From Closterium sp. NIES-65 (Eukaryota; Streptophyta; Zygnematophyceae; Desmidiales; Closteriaceae), in contig CANXME010000519.1 of NCBI GenBank assembly GCA_948144175.1, positions 29,933 to 93,932 on the forward strand: DNA of 64,000 bases. The letters run 5' to 3'. The notes below the pieces were generated by a model. It was given only the letters and a program-made list of their open reading frames with translations. It searched no databases and was not told the DNA's origin. Position numbers and translations under genes: made by a program. Of the stretch, positions 9,230-19,204 are shown one piece after another (the stretch's first letter is position 1; every line of letters starts with the position of its first letter).

Positions 9230-10610
9230 ATGAATTCTCTTCGTAGTAGCGGTGGGAGTGGTGACGGCGGTGGTGGCAGCAGTGGGAGTGGTGGCAGCCG
9301 TAGTAGCAGTCGCTGTGGAGCTGTTCAGTGGGGAGTTTCTCGTGGTGGCCAGATGCAGCTATAGCGGCGTCCGCGCGTGACCCTTTCGCCCCAGCAGCTA
9401 CATGAGTGGTACGCTAGTAGGAGTGGTGGCAGCGGCAGCTGTGGCAGTCGCTGTGCAGCTGTTCAGTTGGGAGTTTCTAGCGGGGGCCTGGTGCAGCTGC
9501 AGCAGCATCCGCGCGAGACCCTTATGCCCCAGCAGCTTCGTGAGTGGAACGCTCAGCGTGGGGCGTCTTGGATTAGTGCTCGCTGCCCGTACGTCATTCG
9601 CACAGGTGATTGGGCTGGTCAGACTTGCGGGACAGTTGGTCACACACAGTCCCGCTGCTTCTCCTGACCGAGCGACACCTGGCGCGCAGATTTTGGCGAC
9701 GCGGCTGAGCTTCCCCGCTACCTAGAGCTGCTTAGGCAGGGTGTGGATAACTTTGCTCTAGACTATGACGCTATCCTGACTGCCATTTATGCTTCGACTA
9801 TTGGTACCAAGGGTGACTATTACCTGTATGTGCCGCTCGACCCTAGTATAGAGGCTACTGCTCTAGGTGCTAGTGAGTCTGCTCTCTCATGTACTACGCC
9901 TGCTGAGGCCTTCCACACCTTCACGCTTGACCCAGGTGCTTCCCGCTGCTTCTTTTGCAACAGCACCACAGTCACACCACTCACAGCACCGGTTGCAATC
10001 TTTCTGGCTGACCCCTCTTGGGGACCGGTTCTTGCACGTTCCTCCACTATTCTCCTGTGTCCGGCGGTCCCGTCTGGCTCACTATCAGGTCTTCACCTCC
10101 CCTTGTTCTCTACAAACTTGGTGAGCAACGCCGTCCTTCAGGATGCTTGGGTTGATACCTTTACCCCTAGAAAACAGCGTGTGGCGATCTGCACGTGTGC
10201 ACGGACGGGCCGTCACCTTGCCACGTTCACCCGTCAGCCTAGGTCGAGCCTGTACACACTGACTACTGAGCCTCCTCAGATAGTTGCGTCTGCGTCCGCG
10301 TCATGTCAGCTAGCAGCCCTCTGTTCGTGCCGCCTCCTGTCGCACCAGACTCTCCTCTGGCACCACCGCCTTGGTCACCCCTCCCAGCCACGCCTCCGTG
10401 GCATGCACTCCCGCCTCCTTGTCTCTGGTCTTCCCAGGTCTCTGCCTTCCCTCCCACCATCGCCTGCCCCTCCGTGCCTTCCCTATGTCGAGGGGCGGCA
10501 GCGCGCCGCTCCTCACTCTTCCTCGTTTCCCCCGATGATTGCTCCCCTGCAGACTCTCCACATGGACGTGTGGGGCCCAGCCCGCGTCTAGGGACAGGGC
10601 TGAGAGCAAT
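9230..10610 (+). pseudogene. Short Gag and protease region of J
   Basis: Start of the J polyprotein. The ATG at 9230 (MNSLRSSGGSGDGGGG) is followed by a Gly/Ser-rich stretch that is duplicated with its PQQL(R/H)EW motif (near 9386 and 9520). Next comes a zinc-knuckle-like CPYVIRTGDWAGQTC-GTVGH-TQSRC (9583-9660), with 13 residues between the first two cysteines. The protease follows: HTFTLDPGASRCFF has DPG where the active site is normally DSG. Then come the pre-integrase motif WHHRLGHPSQPRLRG and the integrase start DVWGPARV. Stops at about 9362 and 9665 and frame changes disable it. The capsid-like N-terminus present in C and D is absent, as in H. Confidence 0.85.
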
Positions 10611-11340
10611 AATCCCTGCTGGCTGCTGACGACTATCCGCGTTACACCACAGAATTCCCCTTGCGCAGAAAGGGGAAGGTCCCTGATGTCTTGATCCCTT
10701 GGATCCGTGCTTTTCGTCTTCAGCTCCGCGAGTGGTTCGACACGGACCTTCCTATCCTGCTTCTGCACTCTAACAGAGATGGTGAGTTTCCCTCCAACCC
10801 CAGCGCCGCATTGGCTTAGTGATGGAGGTCGCTCGTACCTCCATGATCCATGCGGCTGCTCCCCATTTTCTGTGGCCGTTCGTGGTCGAGTACGCTGCGC
10901 ATCAGCTCAACCTCTGGCCCCGTGTCTCCTTGCCAACCTCGTCTACACTACCTTGGACGGGAGAGGTTGGCGATGCATCGGTGTTCCGGGTCTGGGACTG
11001 TCGTGCTTTTGTCCGTGATACCTCCGCGGACAAGCTATCCTCGTGCGCCATTCCCTGCGTCTTCCTTGGCTTTCCCCCTGACGCGCCTGGCTGGCATTTT
11101 TACCACCCCACCTCGTGCTGTATCCAGCCCTCTCAGAACGTCACGTTTGATGAGTCTATTCCCTTTTACCATCTCTTCCCCTACCGCACTGTCCCTCTCC
11201 CCCTCCTGCTGCTCTTCCTCGCTCCAGGTCCCCCTCCGGTAGACCCCCTCCCCCCTCAGGGTCCTGCTCCTTCATGTGTGTCTCAGGTAGACCCACTCCC
11301 CTTGGTTGAGCCTGTCAAGGTGACTGGTGACTTTGGTGCT
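10611..11340 (+). pseudogene. Integrase of J with internal deletion
   Basis: Copia integrase remnant. Text such as LHSNRDGEFPSN (second Asp changed to Asn) is followed directly by the equivalent of RRIGLVMEVARTSMIHAAAP. About 90-100 bases found in C and H are missing, and with them the SPQQNG(I/V)AER segment carrying the catalytic Glu. The C-terminal part is well kept: WPFVVEYAAHQLNLWPRVSL, CVFLGFPPDAPGWHFYHPTS, VTFDESIPFYHLFPY. It cannot be functional. Confidence 0.86.
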
Positions 11341-12545
11341 TCTCGAGGTGCTATGTCTGGGGGTGTTGAGCCGTGGATGCGGAGCCTGGAGGTGCTGAGC
11401 TTGCGAGTGCTGAGCCCGGGAGTGCTGAGCCTGAGCATGCGGAGCCTGGGGGTGCTGAGCCTGTGGGTTTGGAGCCTAGGAGTGCTGCGTCTGAGCGTGC
11501 GGAGCTTGGGGGTGCTGAGCCTGTGGGTGCGGAGCCTATTGGTGCTGAATTTCTGGGTGCTGAGCCTAGGGGTCCTGCGTCTACTGTACGGGAGCCTCTC
11601 TCACCACAGCAGCTGCGCGAGTGGTATGCTTGGCGCACCCGCCTTCGGATTCGTGCTGTTGGAGCTGGAGGCACTACTGCTGGAGGCGCTGGCACTAGAG
11701 GTACTGGTGCCGCTGGTGCTGGAGGTGCTGGTGGTGCTAGCACTGCTGGTCCCGGGGGTGCTCGTGCTGGAGGCGCTGGAGCTGTCGGAGCTGGTGGTGC
11801 TACTGTTGCTGGAGGTGCTGGAGGTGTTGGAGCTGCTGGTCCCGGAGGTGCTCGTGCTGGAGGTACTGGAGCTGCTAGAGCTGGTGGTGGTGGTGCTGCA
11901 GGAGGTGCTGGAGGTGCTAGAGCTGCTGGTCCCGGAGGTGCTCGTACTGGAGGTACTGGAACTGCTAGAGCTGGTAGTGGTGCTGCTAGTCTCGAAGGTG
12001 CCTGTACTGGAGGTACTGGAGCTGCTAAATCTGGTGGTGCTGCAAGCACTGGAGCTGGGGGTGCTGGAGCTGTCGGTACTGGTACTGGAGGCGCTGTGCG
12101 GCCGCAACCGTACTTTGTTCCACTGCTTCGCCAGGCTCTTGGTCTCCCGTCTTCTACTGGCCTTACCTTGCCTCTATTGTGTCCACCGTCAGACCATTCG
12201 CAGCCACAGTTACAGCCAGCCTCCCCACTACCTGCTCCTTCTCCATACACTGAGCAGACAGACTCTCATACAGAGCGTTGTGAGCCTGCGTCTTGCCCTA
12301 CCTTGCCTATTTGCGCTGGTTGCACTGGTAGTCGTGGTCCGCGTCCGCGTCCTCCTCTTGTCCCCGGCACTAACAGTATGACACTTCGTTCTTCCTCTGT
12401 TCCACCGCGAGTTCCCCTGCCATCTCCTCCTGCGTCCTCTGTTCCTGACGGTCCAGACCCTGAGTCTAAAATTATTTCGTGCTGCCAGTCCTGCTGTCAC
12501 ACGTCTTCTAGCCATTGTTATCACCAACCCGTCGTTTGAGTCCAC
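11341..12545 (+). pseudogene. EPGGA / Gly-Ala-rich linker of J
   Basis: Linker between integrase and RT. In the 11373 frame it reads as repeats of A-E-P-G-G type, then REPLSPQQLREWYAWRTR (about 11590-11640), then about 150 residues rich in Gly, Ala and Thr, then RPQPYFVPLLRQALGLP. It is encoded by 15-bp units like gagcctgggggtgct. The overlapping Leu/Val-rich and poly-Ser frames are shadows of the same repeats. Confidence 0.75.
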
Positions 12546-14349
12546 TGCTGCGTTTGCCCTAGTTGCTGAGCTTATCGACTTTGATGCTACCTGTCGTCTC
12601 GACTATGCCGCTAGTCTTCTTGCTGCGTCTGAGTCTGTCTGTCCGAAGTGAGTGTGCTCTTGGCATGGACGACCTTGAGGACAGGCAGGAGGATTTTGAG
12701 TGTCTTGCGGGTGCTGCACCTCATCTCGTGTCCATGCTGCTTGCACCTGAGGGAGACCAGGATGCTCCAGACATCCCGACCCCACGCTCTTACGCAGAGG
12801 CGATTACGGGTCCCTACTCCTCTCAGTGGCAAAAAGCCATGGACGCAGAGATGGCATCCTGGAAGTCCACAGGCACTTACGTCGATGTAGTTCCCCCTTC
12901 TGAGGTGAACATAGTCGATGGCATGTGGATTTTCAGGGCGAACCGGCCGCCGGGTTCTCCGCCAGTGTTCAAGGCTCGTTACGTTGCTATACGCTCTAGT
13001 CGGCGCCACGAAGTTGACTTCTTCCAGACCTTCTTCCCTACCCTGAAGATGACCACTCTTCAGGTGCTGCTGCACGTCGCCGCTCAGCATGACTATGAGC
13101 TTCACTCTCTTGACTTCCGCACAGCTTTCTTATAGGGCACTCTGCACGAGGAGATCTAGATGCGCCGCCCACCTGGCTTCGCTAGGTCGGTTCCGGTAGG
13201 TATCCGGTGGAGCCCCCGGCGGCCAGTCTACGGTCTCCGCCAGGTGCCTCGTGAGTGGCACGACACACTAAGGATGACACTTGCGGCTCTTGGGTTTGCT
13301 CCTTCGACTGCTGACCCGTCGCTGTTTCTCCGCACCGACACTTCGCTGCCGCCGTTCTACATCCTCGTGTACGTCGACGACTTGGTTTTTGCCACTGCTG
13401 ATACTGAGGCACTAACTCTAGCAAAGTCGGAGCTGTAGAAGAGACACACATGCACAGACATGGGTGAGCTGCGCAGCTATCTTGGCTTGCAGATCACCCA
13501 GGATAGAGCACGACACGCCATCACCCTCACTCAGTCACACATGGTGCAGCAGGTCCTTCAGCATTTCGGCTTCTCTTGGCCCTCGCCACAATCCACTCTT
13601 CTGCCTACCGGTCACTCGCTCTGAGCTCCACCTTCGGTCCGTAGAGCCGAGTGGCCCGTATCCAAAGCTTGTGGGCTGCCTCATGTACCTGATGACCTGC
13701 ACTCGACCTGACCTTGCTTACCCTCTCATCATGCCGGCACACTATGTTGCGCCTGGGAGACACCGACAAGAGCACTGGGAGGCCGCTAAGAGGGTGTTGC
13801 GCTACTTGTGCAGTACGTCGGGCATGGAGCTCGTGCTTGGAGGACGGGGTCTAGTTTTCCTCACTGGACACGCAGACGCGTCTTGGGTTGACGACTTGGC
13901 TACGCAGCGATCGTCATAGGGTTACACTTTCAGCCTTGGCTCTGGTTATGTTTCTTGGCAGTCTACCCGCTTGTCTTCTATTCTCAGTTCCAGTTGTGAC
14001 GCTGAGATCTACGCAGGGGCCATGGCTGCACAGGAATTACGCTGGCTCACCTACCTGCTAGCCGACTTGGGAGAGCGGCCTAGTTCTCATCCAGTTCTGT
14101 ACGTAGACAACAAGGCCATGATTGCTTTGTGGCCAGGAGCACAGACTGGAGCACAGGAAGAAGCGCATCGCTCTGCGTTACTTCCTTGCTCGAGAGTTGC
14201 AGCAGCGTGGTCTGGTTTGTCTTGCTTACGTGCCCACTCGGGCCAACACTGCTGATTTATTCACCAAGGCACTTCAGCCTTGTGATCATTAGCGTTTCTG
14301 TACTGTTTTAGGCCTTGTGCCTACTATGCCTCACTTGCTCACTTTGTGA
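12546..14349 (+). pseudogene. RT/RNase H of J
   Basis: Copia RT and RNase H with many stops. Recognisable blocks are MDAEMASWKSTGTYVDVV, GMWIFRANRPPGSPPVF, LHSLDFRTAFL then a stop, RRPVYGLRQVPREWHDTL, and an intact YVDDLVFATADT (about 13369). RNase H pieces are GHADASWVDD (13869) and YVDNKAMIALW (14101). The natural end is MPHLLTL and TGA at 14347. Among the stops, TAG at 14288-14290 stands where C has CAG (DHQR). It is older than the RT copies of A, C and D. Confidence 0.88.
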
Positions 14350-14555
14350 CTTTGCTTGTACTGTGATCTATATACTTGTTCTTGCATGCTTACACATGCT
14401 AGGTTGTGATCACTGTACTGCTTATTCCCATTTAAATAACTCCGCATGTAAACTAGCCTTGTGGCCATTTGCTGGTGCTCAGAGTGTGTGGTGACTTCTT
14501 GATCCACCCAGAGCTTGCTTTGCTTTTCTTGACTGGTCTTGTGACCCCTTGTTCT

Positions 14556-14576
14556 CCCCCACTTTTCCAATGGGGG
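14556..14576 (+). promoter_or_regulatory. Primer-site hairpin of J
   Basis: CCCCCA and TGGGGG around the loop cttttccaa, just before the 3' LTR; the stem is unchanged although the loop differs from A and C. Confidence 0.58.
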
Positions 14577-14578
14577 TG

Positions 14579-14693
14579 TGTCAAACTTCATGCTGTGTGT
14601 GCTGTGTAGGCTGTAGTGGGGTAGCCTGTATGGGGTACGACCCAATTAGGGTCATACTTGTATCAACTTTCTGCTCAATGCATTCATTCCTGC
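14579..14693 (+). repeat. 3' LTR of element J (about 115 bp)
   Basis: Starts TGTCAAACTT right after the G-run and ends cattcctgc before tcgtt. The canonical CA end is not visible; the boundary rests on the duplication and on alignment with 7611-7728. Confidence 0.78.
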
Positions 14694-14698
14694 TCGTT

Positions 14699-15233
14699 AT
14701 TTTCCGACACTTCGCCCCCCTGCTTCGGCCGTTCTGGATCGTCCGCTCGTATTGTCGCCTGTGGCGCCCCTTCTATTCCCTCAACCTCCCTTGCATCCTG
14801 CGTCTCCGCTCGTGTGTGATCCTCCTCCTTTGTCGCAGCCATGAGCGCCAAGTCCCGAGATCTGAACTCTCGATCATAGCTCCCTGGTTTTCTGCCTCTC
14901 AATGGCATCTTCTAGCCAGCTAAAGTCCCCGCGCTTCTTGTCCACCGCTTCTTCCCCTCGGTCTCCTGGGAGCCAAATCTCCGCCTGTTCCGCGTACACT
15001 GCCGGTCTCTTGTCATCCTCTTCCCAGGGGTACACCCACCTCCTCTCTAACGAATGCCCCCACTCATGCTGCATCTCTTCGTGATCTTGGATTTCTCCTA
15101 ACATGGTCCGTGCCAGTGCCTCCTTTTCCGCTGACGGTTCCACCGCCGCCGCTTTGTCCCGCTTCCGCTCCCAACGCAGCTGTGAGTGGTACATCCTAAT
15201 TGTTGCCACCAGCCAGTGTATGACGTTAAGATC
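14699..15233 (-). pseudogene. K linker downstream of the methyltransferase
   Basis: Open minus-strand text after the ENV box: VIHWLVATIRMYHSQLRWER, EKEALARTMLGEIQDHEEMQ, HSLERRWVYPWEEDDKRPAV, QAEIWLPGDRGEEAVDKKRG, later RSRDLALMAATKEEDHTRAE and GGEVSENN at the J insertion. It is charged, with no motif I can name. I see no methyltransferase motifs VIII to X, so the second half of that enzyme is absent or beyond recognition. A frame change occurs near 14874. It probably served as the spacer to RT. Confidence 0.55.
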
Positions 15234-15680
15234 CACATTCTCTATGATGTAGAGCACGTCTCCTTAGATCCGCTTTATCAGCCTTAGCATCCGTACGAGC
15301 TCTCGAGACAGGCTGCTCCGCTCGTCCCTCGTGCCTCTGCCAGCTCCCGCTCGAGAGTAACCGTGACTTTCCCATCCAGCAATCACCACGTCGATCCTCC
15401 CCCAATGCGTAGCTGATGCTCATCTATCTGGCGTATGTCGCAGGCCCCACATTGCATACTCTGCTCCATCGTTAGCGAGCAAAACTGGTGTGGGTATCTC
15501 TTGTGCAGGTTGTCCGCGTGCCTCACTGCCATCTTGGCTGCCTGGATGCCTCTCTCAACCCGGATCCATTTCTCCACGCATATACCCGACTTCAGCACCG
15601 CTGCCAGCCCGGTTCCTATGCCCCCGAAGAGATCAAGCACTACCGTAGGCCCCAACAACCTCTTCGTGTTGGTGCAATGG
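15234..15680 (-). pseudogene. C5 cytosine DNA methyltransferase-like domain in K
   Basis: This domain sits between protease and RT of the gypsy element. Motif I, the S-adenosylmethionine loop, is VVLDLFGGIGTGLAAVLKSG (about 15643-15584), followed by VEKWIRVERGIQAAKMAVRH. This resembles DNMT3-type enzymes, which have LFDGIATG...LKDLG and then an acidic residue. After a 1-base frame change near 15400 comes WGRIDVVIAGWESHGYSRAG, matching motif IV (xxDLVIxGxPCQxxS) with ESH in place of PCQ at 15363-15371, so the catalytic Cys is Ser. Then RDERSSLSRELVRMLRLI, an in-frame TAA, and motif VI YIIENV (ENV at 15234-15242). Such enzymes methylate cytosine C5; this copy should be dead. The fusion to the protease frame upstream supports an element-encoded domain rather than a random host fragment. 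Confidence 0.85.
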
Positions 15681-16420
15681 TATGCCTCTCTCGGCTCCCT
15701 CCGCACGAAGCGAACCGGTAGTGTGCCGATGGGCCCATCATTCTCCCAGTCGCATATCCGACACCGCACCTTCTCCTCCCACATGTATATGGTTGCGCCG
15801 ATTCCGAACAGGTGCTCTACCCCTATCAGCAGAACGAAGTCTTCCGATTTTGACACTCCGCAGTACACCCGCAACGTGCAGTTCTCTGAGTTTCTCGGAT
15901 TCAGCATCAGCGCCATCGACCGCCGAGTCTTAGGCATCCACTTAGCCTCTCCACCATCCGCGGTCATCAGCAAATACCCTTCTGCTATCAGCCGCCCTAG
16001 CTTGTGTAGCTGTAGTTTCTCCACCAAGCGTCTCCCAATGAGCACGTGAGCCACCCCCGTATCCACAATTGCCCGTTGCGCCGCCAGTCCTCCAATTGTG
16101 ATTGCCCCTGCTGCAATCGTTAGCACTGTGGCCTGGCACGTCATCCTTTCCCGTGGATGCTGGTACGCTGCCCCATCCACGTCCACGCTCTCATTGGCCC
16201 GCCTCCCCGGTCCGTCTTCCCGCCGTTCATCTTCTGGAAATACTAGCCTCCGCGCGGCCCTCCGCAAGCCCAGCTCATCACGATTGCGCACTGGCTGAGC
16301 CATCAGCATAAAATCCGGTTCGTTCAGCTCTTCCTCCTCCTGCGCCACCATGGCGGGCTGCTTTTGCTCTGACGCCTCCAGTTCTGCCAGCTGGGCGCGC
16401 AAGCGCGCCATAGTGGCCTG
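15681..16420 (-). pseudogene. Gypsy aspartic protease of K with coiled-coil lead
   Basis: Minus-strand frame 16537-15383. The real part seems to begin with a short coiled coil (MARLRAQLAELEASEQKQ, near 16411) and an acidic stretch. The protease core follows: TIAAGAITIGGLAAQRAIVD, with DTG at 16063-16055 as active site, then VAHVLIGRRLVEKL, LIAEGYLLMTADGG and FVLLIGVEHLFGIGATIY. Retropepsins cut the polyprotein; one Asp per subunit is expected and is present. The frame then runs without a break into the methyltransferase motif I, which shows the two were one protein. The residues before 16420 in this frame are a shifted reading of the zinc knuckles. Confidence 0.85.
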
Positions 16421-16485
16421 CCGGTCCTCCCCTCCTTCAGCCCCCCTGCGCTCCCGTCGGCCTGTGTAGCAATTGCCTTGGGATG

Positions 16486-16626
16486 GCCTTTCCTCCCGCA
16501 GCAAGCACAGATGGGTGCTCATGGGCATTCTCTCCACATGTGGTCACAACTCCCGCACAACGAACATGCCGCCGGGTTCCGACAGTCCTGGCGTAGATGC
16601 CCCGGCAAGCCGCAATTGTGATAGCA
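16486..16626 (-). pseudogene. Three tandem zinc knuckles of K Gag
   Basis: On the minus strand, outside the frames of gag and protease: CYHNCGLPGHLRQDC, then CSLCGSCDHMWREC, a TGA, then CACCGRKGHPKAIA. The first has one extra residue between its first two cysteines, the second is a perfect CX2CX4HX4C, and the third lacks the last Cys. These would bind the element RNA. Confidence 0.78.
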
Positions 16627-16830
16627 CTATGCATCCTATCTCTCGCGCTCTTTCGGCTCCGGATAAGTTGTAGTTGCCGCCCACGCCGGCCGCCTCCTCT
16701 CTGGCCCTCGATGTGCCGTCCGTTCCACCTCATACAGTCGTCGCCCTGTTTCCATGCATTTGACAATTTTGTATGCCTCCCTTAGCGTAGCTTCCGGCCC
16801 CAACTCGAACACACGCACCTATACATTTTG

Positions 16831-17340
16831 CTACAGGGGCTGGCTTAAGCCATTTACAAACTTCCCAATGAGACGCCCTTGATCCGTGCAGTTCATGTCT
16901 TCTCCCAGCTCCACAAGCCTGCCGTAGTATGCTAGCAGGGATTCCCCTTCCTTGCGCCTGAAGCTCCGGAACTGCACCACTCTCTCAGCCGCATGCAAGG
17001 GAAACTGCTCGCGGAGCATCGCCAAGAAGCGCGATGTGGGGTCCCACTCACTCGGCGCTCGACCCGCTGACCATTCCATTAGTTCCTTCCGGGAGATCCG
17101 GTAGCACGTTTCCACCTCCTCCGCCAGTGTATTTGCTAGCCCATGGAAGAACTCTTCCGGATCCAATCGATCCTTCGCCCAGCGTCTTGAAGGTTCTCCA
17201 GCACTAAACCGTCGTCTCGTCTTCCGTAACCTACCACGAGGCACTCCACTGGTATCCGCTTGGTCCGCCTTGCTGCAAGCACGCCTGGGGCTGGCCTCGC
17301 TGGCGTTCCTCTGACCCTCCGGAAGCATTATCATCGCCAT
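16831..17340 (-). pseudogene. Gypsy Gag (capsid region) of K
   Basis: Structural Gag protein that would form particles. Start MAMIMLPEGQRNASEASPRR at 17340. After a basic N-terminus comes the capsid-like core: DRLDPEEFFHGLANTLAEEV, WDPTSRFLAMLREQFPLHAA, RVVQFRSFRRKEGESLLAYY, GRLVELGEDMNCTDQGRLIG and KFVNGL. This is the Retrotrans_gag pattern. The stop at 16831 is probably premature, since readable text (FELGPEATLREAYKIVKCME) follows after two stops and leads to the zinc knuckles. I kept the ATG because no longer coherent frame precedes it. Confidence 0.82.
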
Positions 17341-18064
17341 CCTTTACATCTATGCAAGCACCGTCGTACGTTCCGCTCGCTCCTTTGCTGGGCCCATTCC
17401 GCCCTTCCGTTCCCCCCGTCTCTAGTGGCTGATTCGTCGCCTGGTTATTCTCAACTCTACGCTTCCCGCGTGCTTCACCTTCACTCCTTCTACAGTCGAC
17501 CCGACCGAAATTGCATAGACTGCGTGTTTGTAAGCTCTAATCTTTCCTATGTCATTCCGACTGCAGCTATGGCTCCGTTGGAAACTGCTTATCTTGAAAG
17601 GAATTGCAGTAATTCACGAAAACAAACACGCAGTGGCAGTCCGATGGCCGAGGATTCCCCCATAAGCTGCTCACTGAAACCCTAGCCTAACAATTGTTGT
17701 TCTTCCTGACTACTAGCTAGCCATCCACCCTGTGCTTCTGCCTACCTCCATCTGGCGATCCCCTCTTCCAGCTTCCTCCTGGATTCGGTGTCTGCAAAAG
17801 AAACGAAACAAACACATGCACACAACACACACATTATCCTACTGCCAACCCTGCCAGCATATCTCCCTTCGGCAAAGCCCGCCGCCGTGTCGGTCATTCA
17901 AACTCTTGGTGCCCTCCACACTGCCGAGTGCCGCGCCCTGCTTCACCACTGTAGTTGCTGTTCCTCGGTGTTGAGTGATTCGCTTATTCACAAATGTACA
18001 AATACTCCACCACACCTCTCGCTACACCCTCTGTCAGCATTTCTTATGTGTTAACCTCAGATTT
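17341..18064 (-). promoter_or_regulatory. K leader / LTR-like region
   Basis: Non-coding. It holds a telo-box-like aaaccctag (17677-17685) and a stretch (about 17728-18064) similar to 2741-3190, which suggests LTR sequence. No terminal repeat or primer site could be fixed. It is cut at 18064 by element B. Confidence 0.45.
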
Positions 18065-19158
18065 CGTTTGGTGCTAATTCACATTGCACGACATCCTGCC
18101 GTCTGTTTGTATGAGTATGCGTGTGCGAATGCATTTGGGTGTGAACGGAATGTTCGTGTGTTTGTTTGCTTTTGCAATTTTTGCTTTAAGCATTTGCAGG
18201 TACTCGCGCATTGTGTGCTTCAGCATAACATTGTACGCGCTATGAATCGTACGAGAAAAGAGGACGAGCTCGCAAAGGAACCCAAGATGGAAGCTTTGCA
18301 GTTCGGTTGAATTGATTGCGAAGATTCAGTTCTAACCAACTCGAAATTGTACTGTTTTGTTTGGTTGACTATAGTGTAGCAGGGGAGGCACTATAGGGGT
18401 ACAATTTAGGTGAATTTTGGATGTTGTTTATCTGTATCTGCATGCTATAGGGCCAGGGGAAACCAGCGGAACCAGCATTTGGCTGGTTGGGCAAAGACAA
18501 AACAGGTTCTGTTTTTTAGGACCTGAACCTGGTTGATGTTTTCCCAGGTTGGAAAAACAGAACCAGAGGTTGTTTACCAACCTACCACCTGCTGTTTCGT
18601 CCAGCAAGGTTGGTTCTGTTGCTTGGAATTATTTGGGATCATCCCTGGTTGTTCCCGGGTTTATTTCCAAGGTCCTTGCTAGCTATAACTATTTATTCCT
18701 TCTGTGTTTGTACCTGGATATAGTCAATTTGATTCAAGCAAATTCCTCCCTTCCTGGAAGTTCGTTTCTACGCGGTGCAAGGGCGGAATGCTACCTGAGT
18801 CAACGCTAGTATGCTAGCACTCCAACGCTAGGCAAACGCTGTCCGAGCCATAACTTCGTAATGGCATAACTTTTCGCAAGGCAACTTGGTTAATTTTAAA
18901 GATCTTGGAGCGAGCTTCGATATAGGAAATTCTCAGCTTAATCCGATCGACGGTCTGCACGATACGCTGCGCAATGTTCAAGGTACTCTTCTTATTTTGG
19001 CTAAGTCATTCTTGACTCCTCTCTCTACAAACTCGGACCCGAGGATAGGGGCTGGTCTTGTACCAGACACCCATGGACCCCTGGAAGGGACCCCGAGGAG
19101 AGGTTTTAAGTTTGATTATGTCTTAATAGCTTGAGTTTATTAGGCCCTTACACCAAGA
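18065..19158 (+). repeat. 5' LTR of element B (1094 bp)
   Basis: Aligns throughout with 30731-31822. The first base pair is CG instead of TG, the end ccaaga instead of ccaaca. It holds repeated ggttctg/cagaacc blocks around 18480-18615. A short open frame in it is shared by all Cop-2 LTRs but has no recognisable product. Confidence 0.9.
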
Positions 19159-19161
19159 AGC

Positions 19162-19173
19162 TGGTATCAGAGC
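19162..19173 (+). promoter_or_regulatory. Primer-binding site of B
   Basis: tggtatcagagc, complementary to the 3' end of plant initiator tRNA-Met, three bases after the LTR. Confidence 0.88.
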
Positions 19174-19204
19174 TGCGTTATAGTGATCCTCGTTATAGGT
19201 AGCT

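Larger units (their letters stand above)
7611..14693 (+). mobile_element. Cop-1 copia element J, complete but decayed
   Basis: Full-length copia element inserted in K. It has a 5' LTR, GC-rich leader, a short Gag-like start, protease, integrase, linker, RT/RNase H, primer hairpin and 3' LTR. The 5 bases tcgtt occur at 7606-7610 and 14694-14698, the expected duplication, and joining the flanks restores the minus-strand K text. The LTRs differ at roughly one base in eight, so J is old. J and H form a subfamily without the N-terminal Gag domain seen in C, D and I. Confidence 0.88.
4681..18064 (-). mobile_element. Gypsy element K with methyltransferase, split by J
   Basis: A Ty3/gypsy element on the minus strand, read from right to left: leader (18064-17341), gag (17340-16831), three zinc knuckles, protease, cytosine methyltransferase-like domain, linker, then RT, RNase H and integrase down to about 4.7 kb. 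Copia element J (7611-14693) sits between the linker and RT with a tcgtt duplication, so the two halves belong to one element. Without J the K sequence is about 6.3 kb. No clean LTR pair is visible; the right flank is cut by B and the left end is rearranged. All genes are broken, so it is an old copy. Confidence 0.8.

Noticed and set aside
11601-12107. 168-codon minus-strand poly-Ser/Thr frame
   Set aside because: Antisense of the ggtgctggaggt-type linker repeats; no start context or motif beyond the repeat.
10819-12381. 520-codon plus-strand frame, second half very rich in Leu and Val
   Set aside because: The first part is genuine integrase, but from about 11370 the Leu/Val text is a shifted reading of the EPGGA and Gly/Ala repeats. 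Similar shadows lie at 23795-24463, 34699-35286, 41602-42390 (minus) and 62716-63051.
18090-18310. Short frame repeated in each Cop-2 LTR (VRVFVCF...LKHLQVLAH)
   Set aside because: Conserved only because the LTRs are copies; start and frame differ between copies and no known small protein fits.
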